Below are positions 37,982 through 47,561 of a DNA stretch of 64,000 nucleotides, in pieces. Position 1 is the first letter of the stretch. Each line of letters opens with the position of its first letter. The DNA is from Bacillus atrophaeus (GTDB lineage Bacteria; Bacillota; Bacilli; Bacillales; Bacillaceae). The stretch is taken from NCBI RefSeq assembly GCF_001584335.1, contig NZ_LSBB01000018.1:1-64000 (forward strand), read 5' to 3'. The notes below the pieces were generated by a model. It saw nothing but the letters and a program-made list of their open reading frames with translations. It did not search any database and had not been told where the DNA came from. The translations under genes and the position numbers were made by a program.

Positions 37982-38336
37982 CTAGTTTATGGAATTATCA
38001 AAGACTCTTTTTATGATACGGGTGCCTCTGTTGTATGAAGAACCTCCGTATACTCCATTCGCATAACCGCAAGAGAGCATGGGCCGCGTGAACCGCTTTG
38101 CCAAATACAGGTGAACCGCTTTGCCTTCCGTAAGTGTCCATCGCATATTGCAGTTTGTAAGTTTCTGATACGGCGATCGATCCTGAATGTTGCCACTGTG
38201 CGCCCGATGGTGTGTCACCTGGATATCTGCTGCCGGTCACGCTTGTCCCAACGAGGGATGAAGTGGTGTATGATGATCCAAAATAACCGGCAGTGTTGCC
38301 AATTGGCTCACTGAGTTCGATGGCTCAATTTTCTCG
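37982..38336 (-). pseudogene. Glutamyl endopeptidase (Mpr/Blase-like) remnant, truncated and frameshifted
   Basis: Minus-strand translation gives AIELSEPIGNTAGYFG, then TGSRYPGDTPSGAQWQHSGS, then ETYKLQYAMDTYGRQSGSPV (QSGSPV holds the catalytic serine). After a frame change it gives CGYANGVYGGSSYNRGTRI and a normal end. This is the C-terminal half of a V8-like glutamyl endopeptidase (B. subtilis Mpr, B. licheniformis Blase). The catalytic His and Asp parts are missing at the 5' edge, next to the repeat at 38345. A duplicated GTGAACCGCTTTGCC (38091-38125 area, plus strand) is near the frame change. Confidence 0.85.
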
Positions 38337-38344
38337 ACAGCCTG

Positions 38345-38372
38345 ACTGCCGGAATTATCCGGCAGTTTTTTT
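38345..38372 (+). repeat. Right copy of the flanking stem-loop repeat, with T run (original coxA terminator)
   Basis: The same ACTGCCGGA / TCCGGCAGT stem with ATTA loop as at 28285, here followed by TTTTTT to 38372. It is a fully functional-looking terminator with no adjacent plus-strand gene except through the island, consistent with being the displaced end of coxA. Confidence 0.9.
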
Positions 38373-38443
38373 GCCTTTACAAGCTTGCAGCAGATCATTT
38401 ACAGTGTACATAGAAAATTCAGGTTTCAATGGAGGGAGAAGAA

Positions 38444-39181
38444 ATGGCCGGACATTCTAAATGGAAAAACATCCAAAAACGAAAAAACGCACAGGATTCA
38501 AAACGCGGAAAGATTTTTATGAAGCTCGCCAAAGAATTATATGTAGCGGCCAAGCAAGGAGGAACAGATCCGGAGTCCAACGCAAACTTGCGGCTGGTTA
38601 TTGATAAAGCAAAAGGGGCGAATATGCCAAATGACAATATAGACCGGGCTATAAAAAAAGCAGCTGGAAATCATGACGGAAACAACTATGAGGACATCAC
38701 CTATGAAGGCTACGGTCCCTCAGGAATTGCCGTCATGGTTACATGTTTAACAGATAATAAAAACCGCACAGCGACAAACGTTAGAACCGCCTTTAACAAA
38801 AACGGAGGCAGCCTGGGGGAAAGCGGCTGCGTTTCGTACATGTTTGACCGAAAAGGATTTATCGCGATTGACCGTACAGACCTGAAAACGGCTGAAGACG
38901 AGATGATGCTGGAAGCGATAGAAGCAGGAGCGGAAGATCTTCAAACAAGTCACAATTTATTCGAGATCTTTACCGAGCCGGAAAAATTTGAAGAAGTGAG
39001 AAAAGCCTTAGAAGGAAAATACCCAATCGTTTCAGCCGAAGTCACCATGATTCCCCAAACATTTGCGGAAGTCGATCAAGCTGCGGCGGAAAAATTGGAA
39101 AAGCTGATTGACATGCTTGAGGATGATGACGATGTGCAGGAAGTGTACACGAACTTTTCATCCAGTGCTGAAGAAGATTAA
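38444..39181 (+). CDS. yrbC: YebC/PmpR-family protein (YrbC)
   Basis: The protein has 245 residues. Family signature [31 protein letters not shown] at the N-terminus (first part quoted), then [13 protein letters not shown] and [20 protein letters not shown]. YebC proteins were annotated as transcription factors and more recently connected with translation; the B. subtilis YrbC role is not settled. ATG 38444 follows GGAGGGAG. In B. subtilis this gene directly follows coxA; the 10-kb island separates them here. Confidence 0.95.
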   Translation: MAGHSKWKNIQKRKNAQDSKRGKIFMKLAKELYVAAKQGGTDPESNANLRLVIDKAKGANMPNDNIDRAIKKAAGNHDGNNYEDITYEGYGPSGIAVMVTCLTDNKNRTATNVRTAFNKNGGSLGESGCVSYMFDRKGFIAIDRTDLKTAEDEMMLEAIEAGAEDLQTSHNLFEIFTEPEKFEEVRKALEGKYPIVSAEVTMIPQTFAEVDQAAAEKLEKLIDMLEDDDDVQEVYTNFSSSAEED

Positions 39182-39235
39182 ACGCAGAGATCCGTTGGGG
39201 CCTTGACAGATGAATCAGTTAGGTGAAAACTTTAT

Positions 39236-39281
39236 AAAAAACGGCCGGCAGAATATGTCCTTCCAAGCCTGCCGTTTTTTT
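39236..39281 (+). terminator. Terminator downstream of yrbC
   Basis: AAAAAACGGC-CG-GCAG pairs with CTGCCGTTTTTT, with a two-base bulge and T run. Confidence 0.75.
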
Positions 39282-39306
39282 CATTTACATTGTTTACGAA
39301 ACGCGT

Positions 39307-39515
39307 TCATCTTCGTTGAACATATTTTTTCTTCCAAAAATCAGCATTTTTAATACCGAGGGCTTTAGGATCAAACACGGGATCCAGCCCTTGTTTTTCT
39401 GTCTCTCGTAGTCTTTCAGAGTCAACAGCGCCGGGTTAGAATAGACCTTTACCGCATAGCGGCCGTTTGTACGAGCGGCCATTTCGGAACGCCGTTTAGC
39501 GAAAAAAACTTCCAA
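39307..39515 (-). pseudogene. Small unrecognised gene, apparently frameshifted
   Basis: The minus strand reads FFAKRRSEMAARTNGRYAV then KVYSNP in one frame. It continues sensibly only in another frame as GAVDSERLRETEKQGLDPV then FDPKALGIKNADFWKKKYVQ and RR plus stop at 39307. The change falls in a G run near 39430-39435 (AACCCGG would need one more G). An ATG (39522) with MFNWKFF would join if the T run at 39501-39507 had one more T. No SD is evident. I do not recognise the protein; the coding call rests on composition. Confidence 0.5.
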
Positions 39516-39696
39516 TTGAACATAAGAAGTGGGAGCGAGAAGGAGAGAAGGATTTTGCTCGTGTGTTCATCGTGTTCGCTCCAAGTTTTAACACTATTTT
39601 ACCTTACTTTCACAAACACTTTACATTTCTTTAAAACGGCCTCTACATTGCCTTGTTATGATGAAAATATCAACCAAAGGGATGGGGGGAGAAAAC

Positions 39697-39828
39697 GTGC
39701 CGATCAAAACAGAATGGCGATTCGATAAAAACAACGAACCATCTGACGTGGAATACCTGACTGTCAGGGGATACTGCATCAAACTGACTCCCGAACAAAT
39801 GAAACTTATTTCCGCTAATCGCAAATAA
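39697..39828 (+). CDS. Small hypothetical protein, 43 residues
   Basis: GTG 39697 lies 7 bp after GATGGGGGGA and opens a frame beginning MPIKTEWRFDKNNEPSDVEY and ending EQMKLISANRK. A terminator follows 6 bp after the stop, which supports a real transcription unit. An in-frame ATG at 39661 lacks an SD. No family recognised; soluble, mixed charge. Confidence 0.6.
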   Translation: MPIKTEWRFDKNNEPSDVEYLTVRGYCIKLTPEQMKLISANRK

Positions 39829-39833
39829 CAAGT

Positions 39834-39860
39834 AAAAATCAGCCACCGCGCTGATTTTTT
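39834..39860 (+). terminator. Terminator after the 43-residue gene
   Basis: AAAAATCAGC pairs with GCTGATTTTTT. Confidence 0.8.
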
Positions 39861-39935
39861 GTTTTTAATGCTTTTTTTCTGTTAAAGATGCCGTAAATAA
39901 GGGTATTAGTGTAACAGAATAAAAGGAGGAGAATG

Positions 39936-40118
39936 ATGAAAACCTATCGACTCACATTTCATATGAACAATGGAGAAGAGCTGACATTCGAAATTACCCG
40001 TCCTGCCACGTATGATTTCTTTAAAAAGATTGATGAAGCAAACAGCTGGTTTAAAATGAACGATGACATCATAAATTTGCGGAATGTGAACAGTATTAAA
40101 ACAGAAGAGTTTGCGTGA
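39936..40118 (+). CDS. Small hypothetical protein, about 60 residues
   Basis: Tandem ATG codons at 39933 and 39936 follow an excellent SD (AAAAGGAGGAG). The product begins MKTYRLTFHMNNGEELTFEI and continues with a helical stretch (KKIDEANSWFKMNDDIINLR), resembling a small beta-sheet-helix protein. A strong terminator follows. It sits between yrbC and yrzF; no function recognised. Confidence 0.8.
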   Translation: MKTYRLTFHMNNGEELTFEITRPATYDFFKKIDEANSWFKMNDDIINLRNVNSIKTEEFA

Positions 40119-40123
40119 AAAGC

Positions 40124-40158
40124 AAAAAAGGCAGCCGTATAACCGGCTGCCTTTTTTT
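40124..40158. terminator. Bidirectional terminator before yrzF
   Basis: AAAAAAGGCAGCCG pairs with CGGCTGCCTTTTTT around TATAAC. Confidence 0.88.
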
Positions 40159-40807
40159 ATGAGGAATATTTCTTTTTGCGTTCTGAAAAGGATTTTTGAA
40201 ACCAGTTTTTCTTATATAAAAAGGCGATGGCTTCCAGCCAGAAGGCCGGGATTTTCTTAGGGAAGACCGGTTTTTTATACAGGGTATTGTAGGCGCCTTT
40301 TAAATCATCCCACTGGGTGCACGTTTTTGACTGATTAAATCTGGCAACGTCAATAACTCTTACGGCCCCGCTCTTTGTCAAAATCAGATTACGCAAATGA
40401 ATATCGGACGGATTCAGACCCGCAGCCCTTGCTTCGCTGAGAGCGTCTTCCACTTGCTGTATCATGTCATCATTAATTGAAATCCCTTTTGTCAGGCAAT
40501 TATAGAAAGTATAGCCTTTGATATATTCCATTAATATAAATGTATCGCCGGTTTCATAAATGTCAGGATAGAAAGGTGATCCGGACAGTTTTTCATATAT
40601 CTTCGCTTCTTTTAGTGCAGTCGCTTGAAATTCAGGAAAAAACACTTTGAGAGCCTTTTGTTTATCACCATCTGTGAAAGCAAACACATAAGCGCTTCTT
40701 CCTTTTCCGATTAAGGTTAATTCATCGGGTTTTTCTTTGAGTTTATCCATTCTGCTGTTTGAGTGGTATATAACTGAATGAGCCAGTGCCGCTGCTTTTG
40801 TAAGCAT
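40157..40807 (-). CDS. yrzF: YrzF, small serine/threonine protein-kinase-like protein
   Basis: This 216-residue protein has a compact kinase fold: glycine loop-like LIGKGRSAYVFAF, ATP-lysine region QKALKVFF, hinge FILMEYIKGYTF, catalytic-loop-like LNPSDIHLRNLIL (D-x-H-x-R-N) and DVARF in place of DFG. Residues resemble the lipopolysaccharide/RIO-type minimal kinases. ATG 40807 is 7 bp after AAGGTG; ATG 40816 overlaps it. B. subtilis yrzF occupies the same neighbourhood, near csbX. Substrate unknown. Confidence 0.85.
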   Translation of the reverse strand: MLTKAAALAHSVIYHSNSRMDKLKEKPDELTLIGKGRSAYVFAFTDGDKQKALKVFFPEFQATALKEAKIYEKLSGSPFYPDIYETGDTFILMEYIKGYTFYNCLTKGISINDDMIQQVEDALSEARAAGLNPSDIHLRNLILTKSGAVRVIDVARFNQSKTCTQWDDLKGAYNTLYKKPVFPKKIPAFWLEAIAFLYKKNWFQKSFSERKKKYSS

Positions 40808-41127
40808 TTCATTCACCTTCTTTGCTCTATTTTATGCAGTTGTCTATAGGAAAATCCTTAACTGTTAAGGAAAAGAGCTATTTATAGTGTATCTGGTCTT
40901 GGAGGCGATGGCTACATATATGCATTGATTGTCATCAAAGCGAAATAGTGAAGCGAATATTTGCCAGCATTGATTCTTGAAAAGCGCGTATGTAAAGCAC
41001 CTATAACCCTGAAATTAAGCGCTTTCTAAATATGAAATATGACAAACAGTTTGCAGGATTAAAAAGAAAAAGTGAGGGGTATATAAGATGCATTCATACA
41101 TAAAAGCAAAAGCAGGCGGTGGAGAGA
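40808..41127 (+). other. Divergent intergenic region yrzF-csbX
   Basis: 320 bp without a gene. It contains an 8-bp-arm palindrome TCCTTAAC-T-GTTAAGGA at 40855-40871 close to yrzF, and a SigB-type promoter close to csbX. The rest is featureless by eye. Confidence 0.6.
41057..41082 (+). promoter_or_regulatory. Candidate SigB promoter of csbX
   Basis: GATTAA, a 14-bp spacer and a perfect GGGTAT. csbX (controlled by sigma B) is a SigB-regulon gene in B. subtilis. Confidence 0.7.
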
Positions 41128-42432
41128 ATGAACTCAGTACAAACTAAAGGAGCTTTTTTAAACAAAATAGGAATCCCATCTCACTTGGTTTGGGGGTACA
41201 TGGGTATCGTGATCTTTATGATAGGGGACGGACTTGAGCAAGGCTGGCTGTCTCCTTTTCTAGTAGAACACGGACTCAGCATGCAGCAATCTGCATCGTT
41301 ATACACCTTTTATGGTATCGCCGTGACGATTTCTGCCTGGTTTTCCGGCATCTTTGTACAGGCATGGGGGCCAAAAAAGGCGATGACCGCAGGCCTTATT
41401 GCATTTATTCTTGGTTCGGCCGTATTTATCGGATGGGCCATTCCTCACATGTATTATCCTGCTCTATTGGGAAGCTACGCGCTCAGAGGATTAGGCTACC
41501 CGCTGTTTGCTTATTCTTTTCTCGTATGGGTATCGTACAGCACCTCCCAACAGATTCTTGGTAAAGCAGTCGGCTGGTTTTGGTTTGTGTTTACATGCGG
41601 CCTCAACGTGCTCGGCCCTTTTTATTCAAGCTTCGCAGTCCCGCTCATCGGAGAAATCAATACGCTTTGGAGCGCACTTGTTTTCGTTGCTGCAGGCGGC
41701 ATTCTCGCATTGTTTTTTAATAAAGATAAGTTTACGGCAACGCCAAAACAAAGCGATCATAAATGGAAAGAGCTTTCAAAAGCGTTCACGATTATGTATG
41801 AAAATCCGAAAGTCGGCATCGGAGGAATCGTGAAAACAATTAATGCCCTTGGCCAATTTGGATTTGCCATCTTTCTGCCGACTTATTTGGCAGGCTATGG
41901 CTATTCTGTTTCAGAGTGGCTGCAAATTTGGGGGACGCTGTTTTTTGTCAATATCGTGTTTAATTTAATTTTCGGCATTGTCGGTGATAAATTGGGCTGG
42001 CGCAATACCGTCATGTGGTTCGGCGGGGTAGGAAGCGGAATCTTCACGCTGGCTATCTACTATACGCCGCAAATCATCGGACACAACTACTGGGTATTAA
42101 TGATCATTGCCTGCTGCTATGGAGCGTGTCTTGCCGGTTATATTCCGTTAAGTGCTCTTATGCCGACTCTTGCCCCTGATAATAAAGGGGCGGCGATGTC
42201 TGTGTTAAATCTGGGTTCAGGTTTATGTGCTTTTATCGCACCCGGCATCGTCAGTCTTTTTATCGGCCCGTTAGGCGCGGGCGGCGTGATTTGGATTTTT
42301 GCAGTCTTATATTTTTTCAGCACATTTCTTACACAATTTCTGAAGCTGCCTGAGTCCGGTGCTGTCCATACGGAGAAAAGGGAGGTCAGCAGGGTGGCGA
42401 AAACAAATTTCAAGAAAATGGTTAAGCCGTAA
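41128..42432 (+). CDS. csbX: CsbX, MFS transporter of the SigB regulon
   Basis: This 434-residue major facilitator protein has about 12 TM segments. MFS loop motif GDKLGWRNTVMWFGG lies between TM8 and TM9, with GDGLEQGWLSPFLVEHGLS near TM1. Similar to dicarboxylate/sugar-phosphate-type permeases; substrate unknown. ATG 41128 follows GGTGGAGA. It precedes bofC by about 60 bp as in B. subtilis. Confidence 0.93.
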   Translation: MNSVQTKGAFLNKIGIPSHLVWGYMGIVIFMIGDGLEQGWLSPFLVEHGLSMQQSASLYTFYGIAVTISAWFSGIFVQAWGPKKAMTAGLIAFILGSAVFIGWAIPHMYYPALLGSYALRGLGYPLFAYSFLVWVSYSTSQQILGKAVGWFWFVFTCGLNVLGPFYSSFAVPLIGEINTLWSALVFVAAGGILALFFNKDKFTATPKQSDHKWKELSKAFTIMYENPKVGIGGIVKTINALGQFGFAIFLPTYLAGYGYSVSEWLQIWGTLFFVNIVFNLIFGIVGDKLGWRNTVMWFGGVGSGIFTLAIYYTPQIIGHNYWVLMIIACCYGACLAGYIPLSALMPTLAPDNKGAAMSVLNLGSGLCAFIAPGIVSLFIGPLGAGGVIWIFAVLYFFSTFLTQFLKLPESGAVHTEKREVSRVAKTNFKKMVKP

Positions 42433-42494
42433 TACCTTTGGTCAAACTAGGCGTAAAGCTGATTTGATCTAGTGTATATAAAGAGGTGTTAATG

Positions 42495-43004
42495 GTGAAA
42501 CAAATTTTCAGCGTGCGTCTTATGATGGCGGTTTTCTGTGCAGCCGCGGCTTTGCTGTTGTGTACATCTTCCGTATTTGCTGCTGAAGTTGAGCACTATG
42601 AACCGCTGCAGCTTCATGTGCAGCTTGAAAAAGTGTATATGGACGGAGATGTAAGCATTGAGCATAAGCACGAGACGGTTCTTGCCATGGAAGATTTCTG
42701 GGCGGCATATGCCGGGTGGACACTCGTTGAACAGAAAAAAGGATTTGTCCTTTTTCGGAAACAAGTGGATGATATTTCTCCCCTGAGCAAGGTAAACGGT
42801 TATATCGGGATAACGGACGACGGGGTAATTTCCACCTTTCACGGACGCCCTGATTCCGTAGCTGAACCGATTCAATCTTTTTTTCAAATTGACTTAGAGA
42901 GATTGGAGAGCCGGATCCAAAAAAACTTGCAAAACGGCATTCCGTTTCGCACAAAAGCCGAATTTGAGCACGTCATCGAGAATATAAAGACATACAGCGG
43001 ATGA
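42495..43004 (+). CDS. bofC: BofC, forespore checkpoint protein
   Basis: This 169-residue exported protein delays SpoIVB signalling and thus SigK activation. A signal sequence (MMAVFCAAAALLLCTSSVFA) is followed by the conserved AEVEHYEPLQLHVQLEKVYM, DDFWAAYAGWTLVEQKKG and SPLSKVNGYIGI. GTG 42495 with SD GAGGTG is preferred; ATG 42492 and GTG 42486 lie closer to or in the SD. Works with the spoIVF products encoded 28 kb upstream. Confidence 0.95.
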   Translation: MKQIFSVRLMMAVFCAAAALLLCTSSVFAAEVEHYEPLQLHVQLEKVYMDGDVSIEHKHETVLAMEDFWAAYAGWTLVEQKKGFVLFRKQVDDISPLSKVNGYIGITDDGVISTFHGRPDSVAEPIQSFFQIDLERLESRIQKNLQNGIPFRTKAEFEHVIENIKTYSG

Positions 43005-43024
43005 CCCGTGCTGCTTGACGTTTT

Positions 43025-43051
43025 AAGACATGCCCCCATGTCTTTTTTTTC
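43025..43051 (+). terminator. Terminator downstream of bofC
   Basis: Perfect arms AAGACATG and CATGTCTT around CCCC, then a run of Ts. Confidence 0.9.
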
Positions 43052-43072
43052 GTGAAAAGATCGATGCGAAAG

Positions 43073-43086
43073 CGAACATACGTTAA
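43073..43086 (+). promoter_or_regulatory. LexA (DinR) SOS box upstream of ruvA
   Basis: CGAACATACGTTAA fits the Bacillus SOS box CGAACRNRYGTTYC at 12 of 14 positions. A TACAAT -10 follows at 43118-43123. ruvAB is LexA-controlled in B. subtilis. Confidence 0.75.
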
Positions 43087-43150
43087 CATTTCTATAAGAC
43101 TTTGCCTGTTTTTATGGTACAATGAAGAACAGTCAAAGAGGTGAATATGG

Positions 43151-43756
43151 GTGATTGAATTTGTTAAAGGGACGATTGATTATGTATCTCCCCAATATAT
43201 TGTGATAGAAAACGGCGGAATCGGCTATCAAATTTTTACGCCGAATCCTTTCATATACAAGGAGAGAAATCAAGAAACAATCTTTACGTACCATCATATC
43301 AGAGAGGACGCTTTTTCTTTGTACGGCTTTTCCACGCGGGAAGAAAAAGCGCTTTTTACGAAGCTTTTAAATGTGACGGGCATCGGGCCTAAAGGCGCCC
43401 TTGCCATTCTTGCGTCCGGTGACCCGGGGGCTGTCATTGAAGCCATTGAACAGGAAGATGAAGCTTTTTTGGTGAAATTCCCAGGCGTCGGCAAGAAGAC
43501 GGCGCGCCAGATTATTCTCGATCTAAAAGGGAAGCTCGCCGATGTTGTGCCTGAAATGATTGAAAATCTGTTTAACCATGAGGACAGAATCGAAAAGCAT
43601 AAGGCTGAGACGGCTCTTGATGAGGCGCTTGAAGCATTGCGTGTCCTCGGCTATGCGGAGAAAGAAATTAAAAAGGTGCTTCCTCATCTAAAAGAGGACA
43701 CGACGCTTACCACTGATCAATATGTGAAAAAAGCATTACAAAAACTATTAAAGTAA
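43151..43756 (+). CDS. ruvA: RuvA, Holliday-junction-binding subunit
   Basis: This 201-residue protein has an N-terminal OB fold ([20 protein letters not shown]). Two helix-hairpin-helix motifs follow ([20 protein letters not shown] and [19 protein letters not shown]), then a C-terminal RuvB-binding helix domain ([20 protein letters not shown]). It tetramerises on four-way junctions and loads RuvB. GTG 43151 follows AAGAGGTG. Length equals B. subtilis RuvA. Confidence 0.98.
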   Translation: MIEFVKGTIDYVSPQYIVIENGGIGYQIFTPNPFIYKERNQETIFTYHHIREDAFSLYGFSTREEKALFTKLLNVTGIGPKGALAILASGDPGAVIEAIEQEDEAFLVKFPGVGKKTARQIILDLKGKLADVVPEMIENLFNHEDRIEKHKAETALDEALEALRVLGYAEKEIKKVLPHLKEDTTLTTDQYVKKALQKLLK

Positions 43757-43766
43757 GGTGATGTTC

Positions 43767-44771
43767 ATGGATGAACGGCTTGTCTCAAGTGAAGCAGACA
43801 ACCATGAATCAGCGATAGAGCAAAGCCTGCGGCCGCAAAGTCTGGTTCAATATATCGGCCAAAAAAAGGTGAAAGAAAATCTGCGCGTATTCATTGACGC
43901 GGCAAAAATGAGAGAAGAGACGCTTGATCATGTCCTTCTTTACGGGCCTCCGGGACTTGGGAAAACGACGCTTGCTTCCATCGTTGCCAATGAAATGGGT
44001 GTGGAAATGCGGACTACCTCAGGGCCGGCGATTGAAAGGCCGGGAGATCTGGCAGCCATTTTAACGGCTCTGGAACCCGGAGATGTGTTATTTATTGATG
44101 AGATTCACAGGCTCCACAGGTCGATTGAAGAAGTGCTGTATCCCGCTATGGAGGATTTTTGTCTTGATATTGTGATCGGAAAAGGCCCTTCCGCCCGTTC
44201 CGTCCGCCTTGATCTACCGCCCTTTACGCTCGTCGGCGCAACGACAAGGGTAGGTCTGTTGACGGCGCCTTTAAGGGACCGGTTCGGCGTCTTGTCCCGT
44301 CTTGAATATTATACACAGGAAGAGCTATCCGATATTGTCGTGAGAACGGCTGATTTGTTCGAAGTGGAAATCGACAAACCGTCAGCGCTCGAAATTGCGA
44401 GACGTTCAAGGGGAACGCCGCGGGTTGCCAACCGGCTTCTCAGGAGAGTTCGCGATTTTGCCCAAGTGTTAGGCGACAGCCGCATTACGGACGATATTGC
44501 CCAGGATGCGCTGGAGCGGCTTCAGGTTGACCGGCTTGGACTGGATCATATTGATCACAAGCTGCTGATGGGTATGATCGAAAAATACAGCGGCGGTCCG
44601 GTCGGCCTTGATACCATTTCCGCGACAATTGGCGAAGAACCTCATACAATTGAAGATGTGTATGAGCCGTATCTTCTGCAGATCGGGTTTCTTCAGAGAA
44701 CGCCGCGCGGACGTATCGTGACGCCGGCTGTATATCATCATTTTAATATGGAGGCTCCCCGGCATGATTGA
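43767..44771 (+). CDS. ruvB: RuvB, Holliday-junction helicase motor
   Basis: This 334-residue AAA+ ATPase drives branch migration. Walker A is [16 protein letters not shown], Walker [16 protein letters not shown], sensor 1 [19 protein letters not shown]; a winged-helix DNA-binding domain is C-terminal. ATG 43767 follows AAGGTGATG; the in-frame GTG 43758 lies in the SD. Length equals the B. subtilis protein. Confidence 0.98.
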   Translation: MDERLVSSEADNHESAIEQSLRPQSLVQYIGQKKVKENLRVFIDAAKMREETLDHVLLYGPPGLGKTTLASIVANEMGVEMRTTSGPAIERPGDLAAILTALEPGDVLFIDEIHRLHRSIEEVLYPAMEDFCLDIVIGKGPSARSVRLDLPPFTLVGATTRVGLLTAPLRDRFGVLSRLEYYTQEELSDIVVRTADLFEVEIDKPSALEIARRSRGTPRVANRLLRRVRDFAQVLGDSRITDDIAQDALERLQVDRLGLDHIDHKLLMGMIEKYSGGPVGLDTISATIGEEPHTIEDVYEPYLLQIGFLQRTPRGRIVTPAVYHHFNMEAPRHD

Positions 44772-44964
44772 ATTTCCTAAGATATTAATGATTCTTGGCG
44801 CTGTTTTGCTCATTGCCGGTGCGGTGCTCCACTTTGTCGGAAAGGTGCCGGGGGATATTTTTGTTAAAAAAGGGAATGTTACTTTTTTCTTTCCGGTCGT
44901 GACTTGTATTATCATTAGTGTGGTATTATCAATTTTAATCAACCTTTTCGGCAGAATGAAATAA
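44764..44964 (+). CDS. yrzS: YrzS, DUF2905 small membrane protein
   Basis: This 66-residue protein has two TM helices ([20 protein letters not shown] and [18 protein letters not shown]) around the conserved [18 protein letters not shown] turn of the DUF2905 family. ATG 44764 overlaps the end of ruvB by 8 bp, with GGAGG as SD. Function unknown. The symbol follows the B. subtilis neighbour between ruvB and queA. Confidence 0.85.
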   Translation: MIEFPKILMILGAVLLIAGAVLHFVGKVPGDIFVKKGNVTFFFPVVTCIIISVVLSILINLFGRMK

Positions 44965-44996
44965 TTAAAGACTACTGACAGAATAAAGGTGAAATT

Positions 44997-46025
44997 ATGA
45001 AAGTCGAGTTATTTGATTTTGAACTTCCAGAACGTTTAATTGCCCAAGTGCCTCTTGAACAGCGTGATGCTTCAAGGCTTATGGTGCTTGATAAACATAC
45101 AGGCGGGCTGTCAGACAGCTCGTTTAAGGAAATTGTCAGCTTTTTCAAGGAAGGGGATTGTCTTGTCCTGAACAATACCCGCGTTTTGCCTGCCCGTTTA
45201 TTCGGAGTAAAAGAGGATACGGGCGCCAAAGTTGAACTGCTTTTATTAAAGCAGGAAACAGGTGACAGATGGGAAACCCTTGTCAAGCCGGCGAAACGCG
45301 TGAAAAAAGGAACCGTTCTGACTTTCGGCGACGGCTTGTTACAGGCAGTGTGCACAGAAGAGCTGGAACACGGCGGGAGAAAAGTTGAATTCCGATATGA
45401 CGGGATCTTTTATGAAGTGCTGGAATCCCTCGGAGAAATGCCGCTTCCTCCGTATATTAAAGAGCAGCTGGATGACAGAGAGCGGTACCAAACGGTGTTT
45501 TCTAAAGAAATTGGGTCTGCTGCTGCACCGACAGCGGGACTCCATTTTACGGAAGAGATATTAGGTGAATTAAAGGAAAAAGGCGTTCGGATCGAGTTTA
45601 TTACTCTGCATGTCGGACTTGGAACGTTTCGTCCTGTCAGTGCCGATGAAGTAGAGGAGCACAATATGCACGCGGAGTTTTATGAAATGTCTGCAGAAAC
45701 AGCGGCTGCTTTAAATCATGTAAGGGAAACGGGCGGACGGATTGTGTCGGTCGGTACGACATCAACGCGCACGCTTGAAACCATTGCCGGGGAGAATAAC
45801 GGTAGCTTTAAAGCTTCGAGCGGATGGACGTCTATTTTTATTTACCCCGGATATGAATTTAAAGCGATTGACGGAATGATTACGAATTTTCATCTGCCGA
45901 AATCATCGCTTATTATGCTTGTCAGCGCACTTGCTGGGAGAGAACATGTACTCCGCGCGTACAACCATGCGGTGGAAAAGGAATATCGCTTTTTCAGCTT
46001 CGGCGATGCGATGCTGATTATCTAA
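44997..46025 (+). CDS. queA: QueA, S-adenosylmethionine:tRNA ribosyltransferase-isomerase
   Basis: The protein has 342 residues and makes epoxyqueuosine on tRNA from 7-aminomethyl-deazaguanine using SAM. Family motifs: [68 protein letters not shown] and [19 protein letters not shown]. It precedes tgt, which inserts the queuosine precursor. SD AAAGGTG. Confidence 0.97.
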   Translation: MKVELFDFELPERLIAQVPLEQRDASRLMVLDKHTGGLSDSSFKEIVSFFKEGDCLVLNNTRVLPARLFGVKEDTGAKVELLLLKQETGDRWETLVKPAKRVKKGTVLTFGDGLLQAVCTEELEHGGRKVEFRYDGIFYEVLESLGEMPLPPYIKEQLDDRERYQTVFSKEIGSAAAPTAGLHFTEEILGELKEKGVRIEFITLHVGLGTFRPVSADEVEEHNMHAEFYEMSAETAAALNHVRETGGRIVSVGTTSTRTLETIAGENNGSFKASSGWTSIFIYPGYEFKAIDGMITNFHLPKSSLIMLVSALAGREHVLRAYNHAVEKEYRFFSFGDAMLII

Positions 46026-47198
<1,173 letters not shown>

Positions 47199-47242
47199 AT
47201 AAAAAGCCTCATGGCTATTTTGTTTCGAAAGGGGTGAAACAG

Positions 47243-47506
47243 ATGACAGGTACATTAGGCACTTTGGTTCCTATTATTTTAATGTTCGCGGTTCTTTATT
47301 TCCTATTAATTCGTCCGCAGCAAAAGCAGCAAAAAGCTGTGAAAAGAATGCAGGAAGAACTGAAAAAAGGCGACGCGGTTGTGACAATCGGCGGATTGCA
47401 CGGCACCGTTGATTCGATCGACGAAAGCAAAGTCGTGATTAAGACTGGTGAAAATACCCGCCTTACATTCGACCGGCGCGCGATCAGAGAAGCTTCCGCT
47501 GAATAA
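47243..47506 (+). CDS. yrbF: YajC (YrbF), Sec translocase accessory subunit
   Basis: The protein has 87 residues. An N-terminal TM helix (LGTLVPIILMFAVLYFLLI) is followed by RPQQKQQKAVKRMQEELKKG and the soluble domain VVTIGGLHGTVDSIDE. YajC associates with SecDF, encoded 3.5 kb downstream. ATG 47243 follows AAAGGGGTG; the in-frame GTG 47234 lies in the SD. Confidence 0.96.
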   Translation: MTGTLGTLVPIILMFAVLYFLLIRPQQKQQKAVKRMQEELKKGDAVVTIGGLHGTVDSIDESKVVIKTGENTRLTFDRRAIREASAE

Positions 47507-47523
47507 CAGCGAAGCTTATACAT

Positions 47524-47561
47524 AACGAAAAAAAGAGCGGAAATCCGCTCTTTTTTTCGTT
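47524..47561. terminator. Bidirectional terminator between yrbF and yrzE
   Basis: A perfect 17-bp stem AACGAAAAAAAGAGCGG / CCGCTCTTTTTTTCGTT around AAAT. Confidence 0.92.

Noticed and set aside
41015-41035. cre-like AAGCGCTTT upstream of csbX
   Set aside because: 11 of 14 matches and no metabolic reason; the SigB promoter explains the region better.
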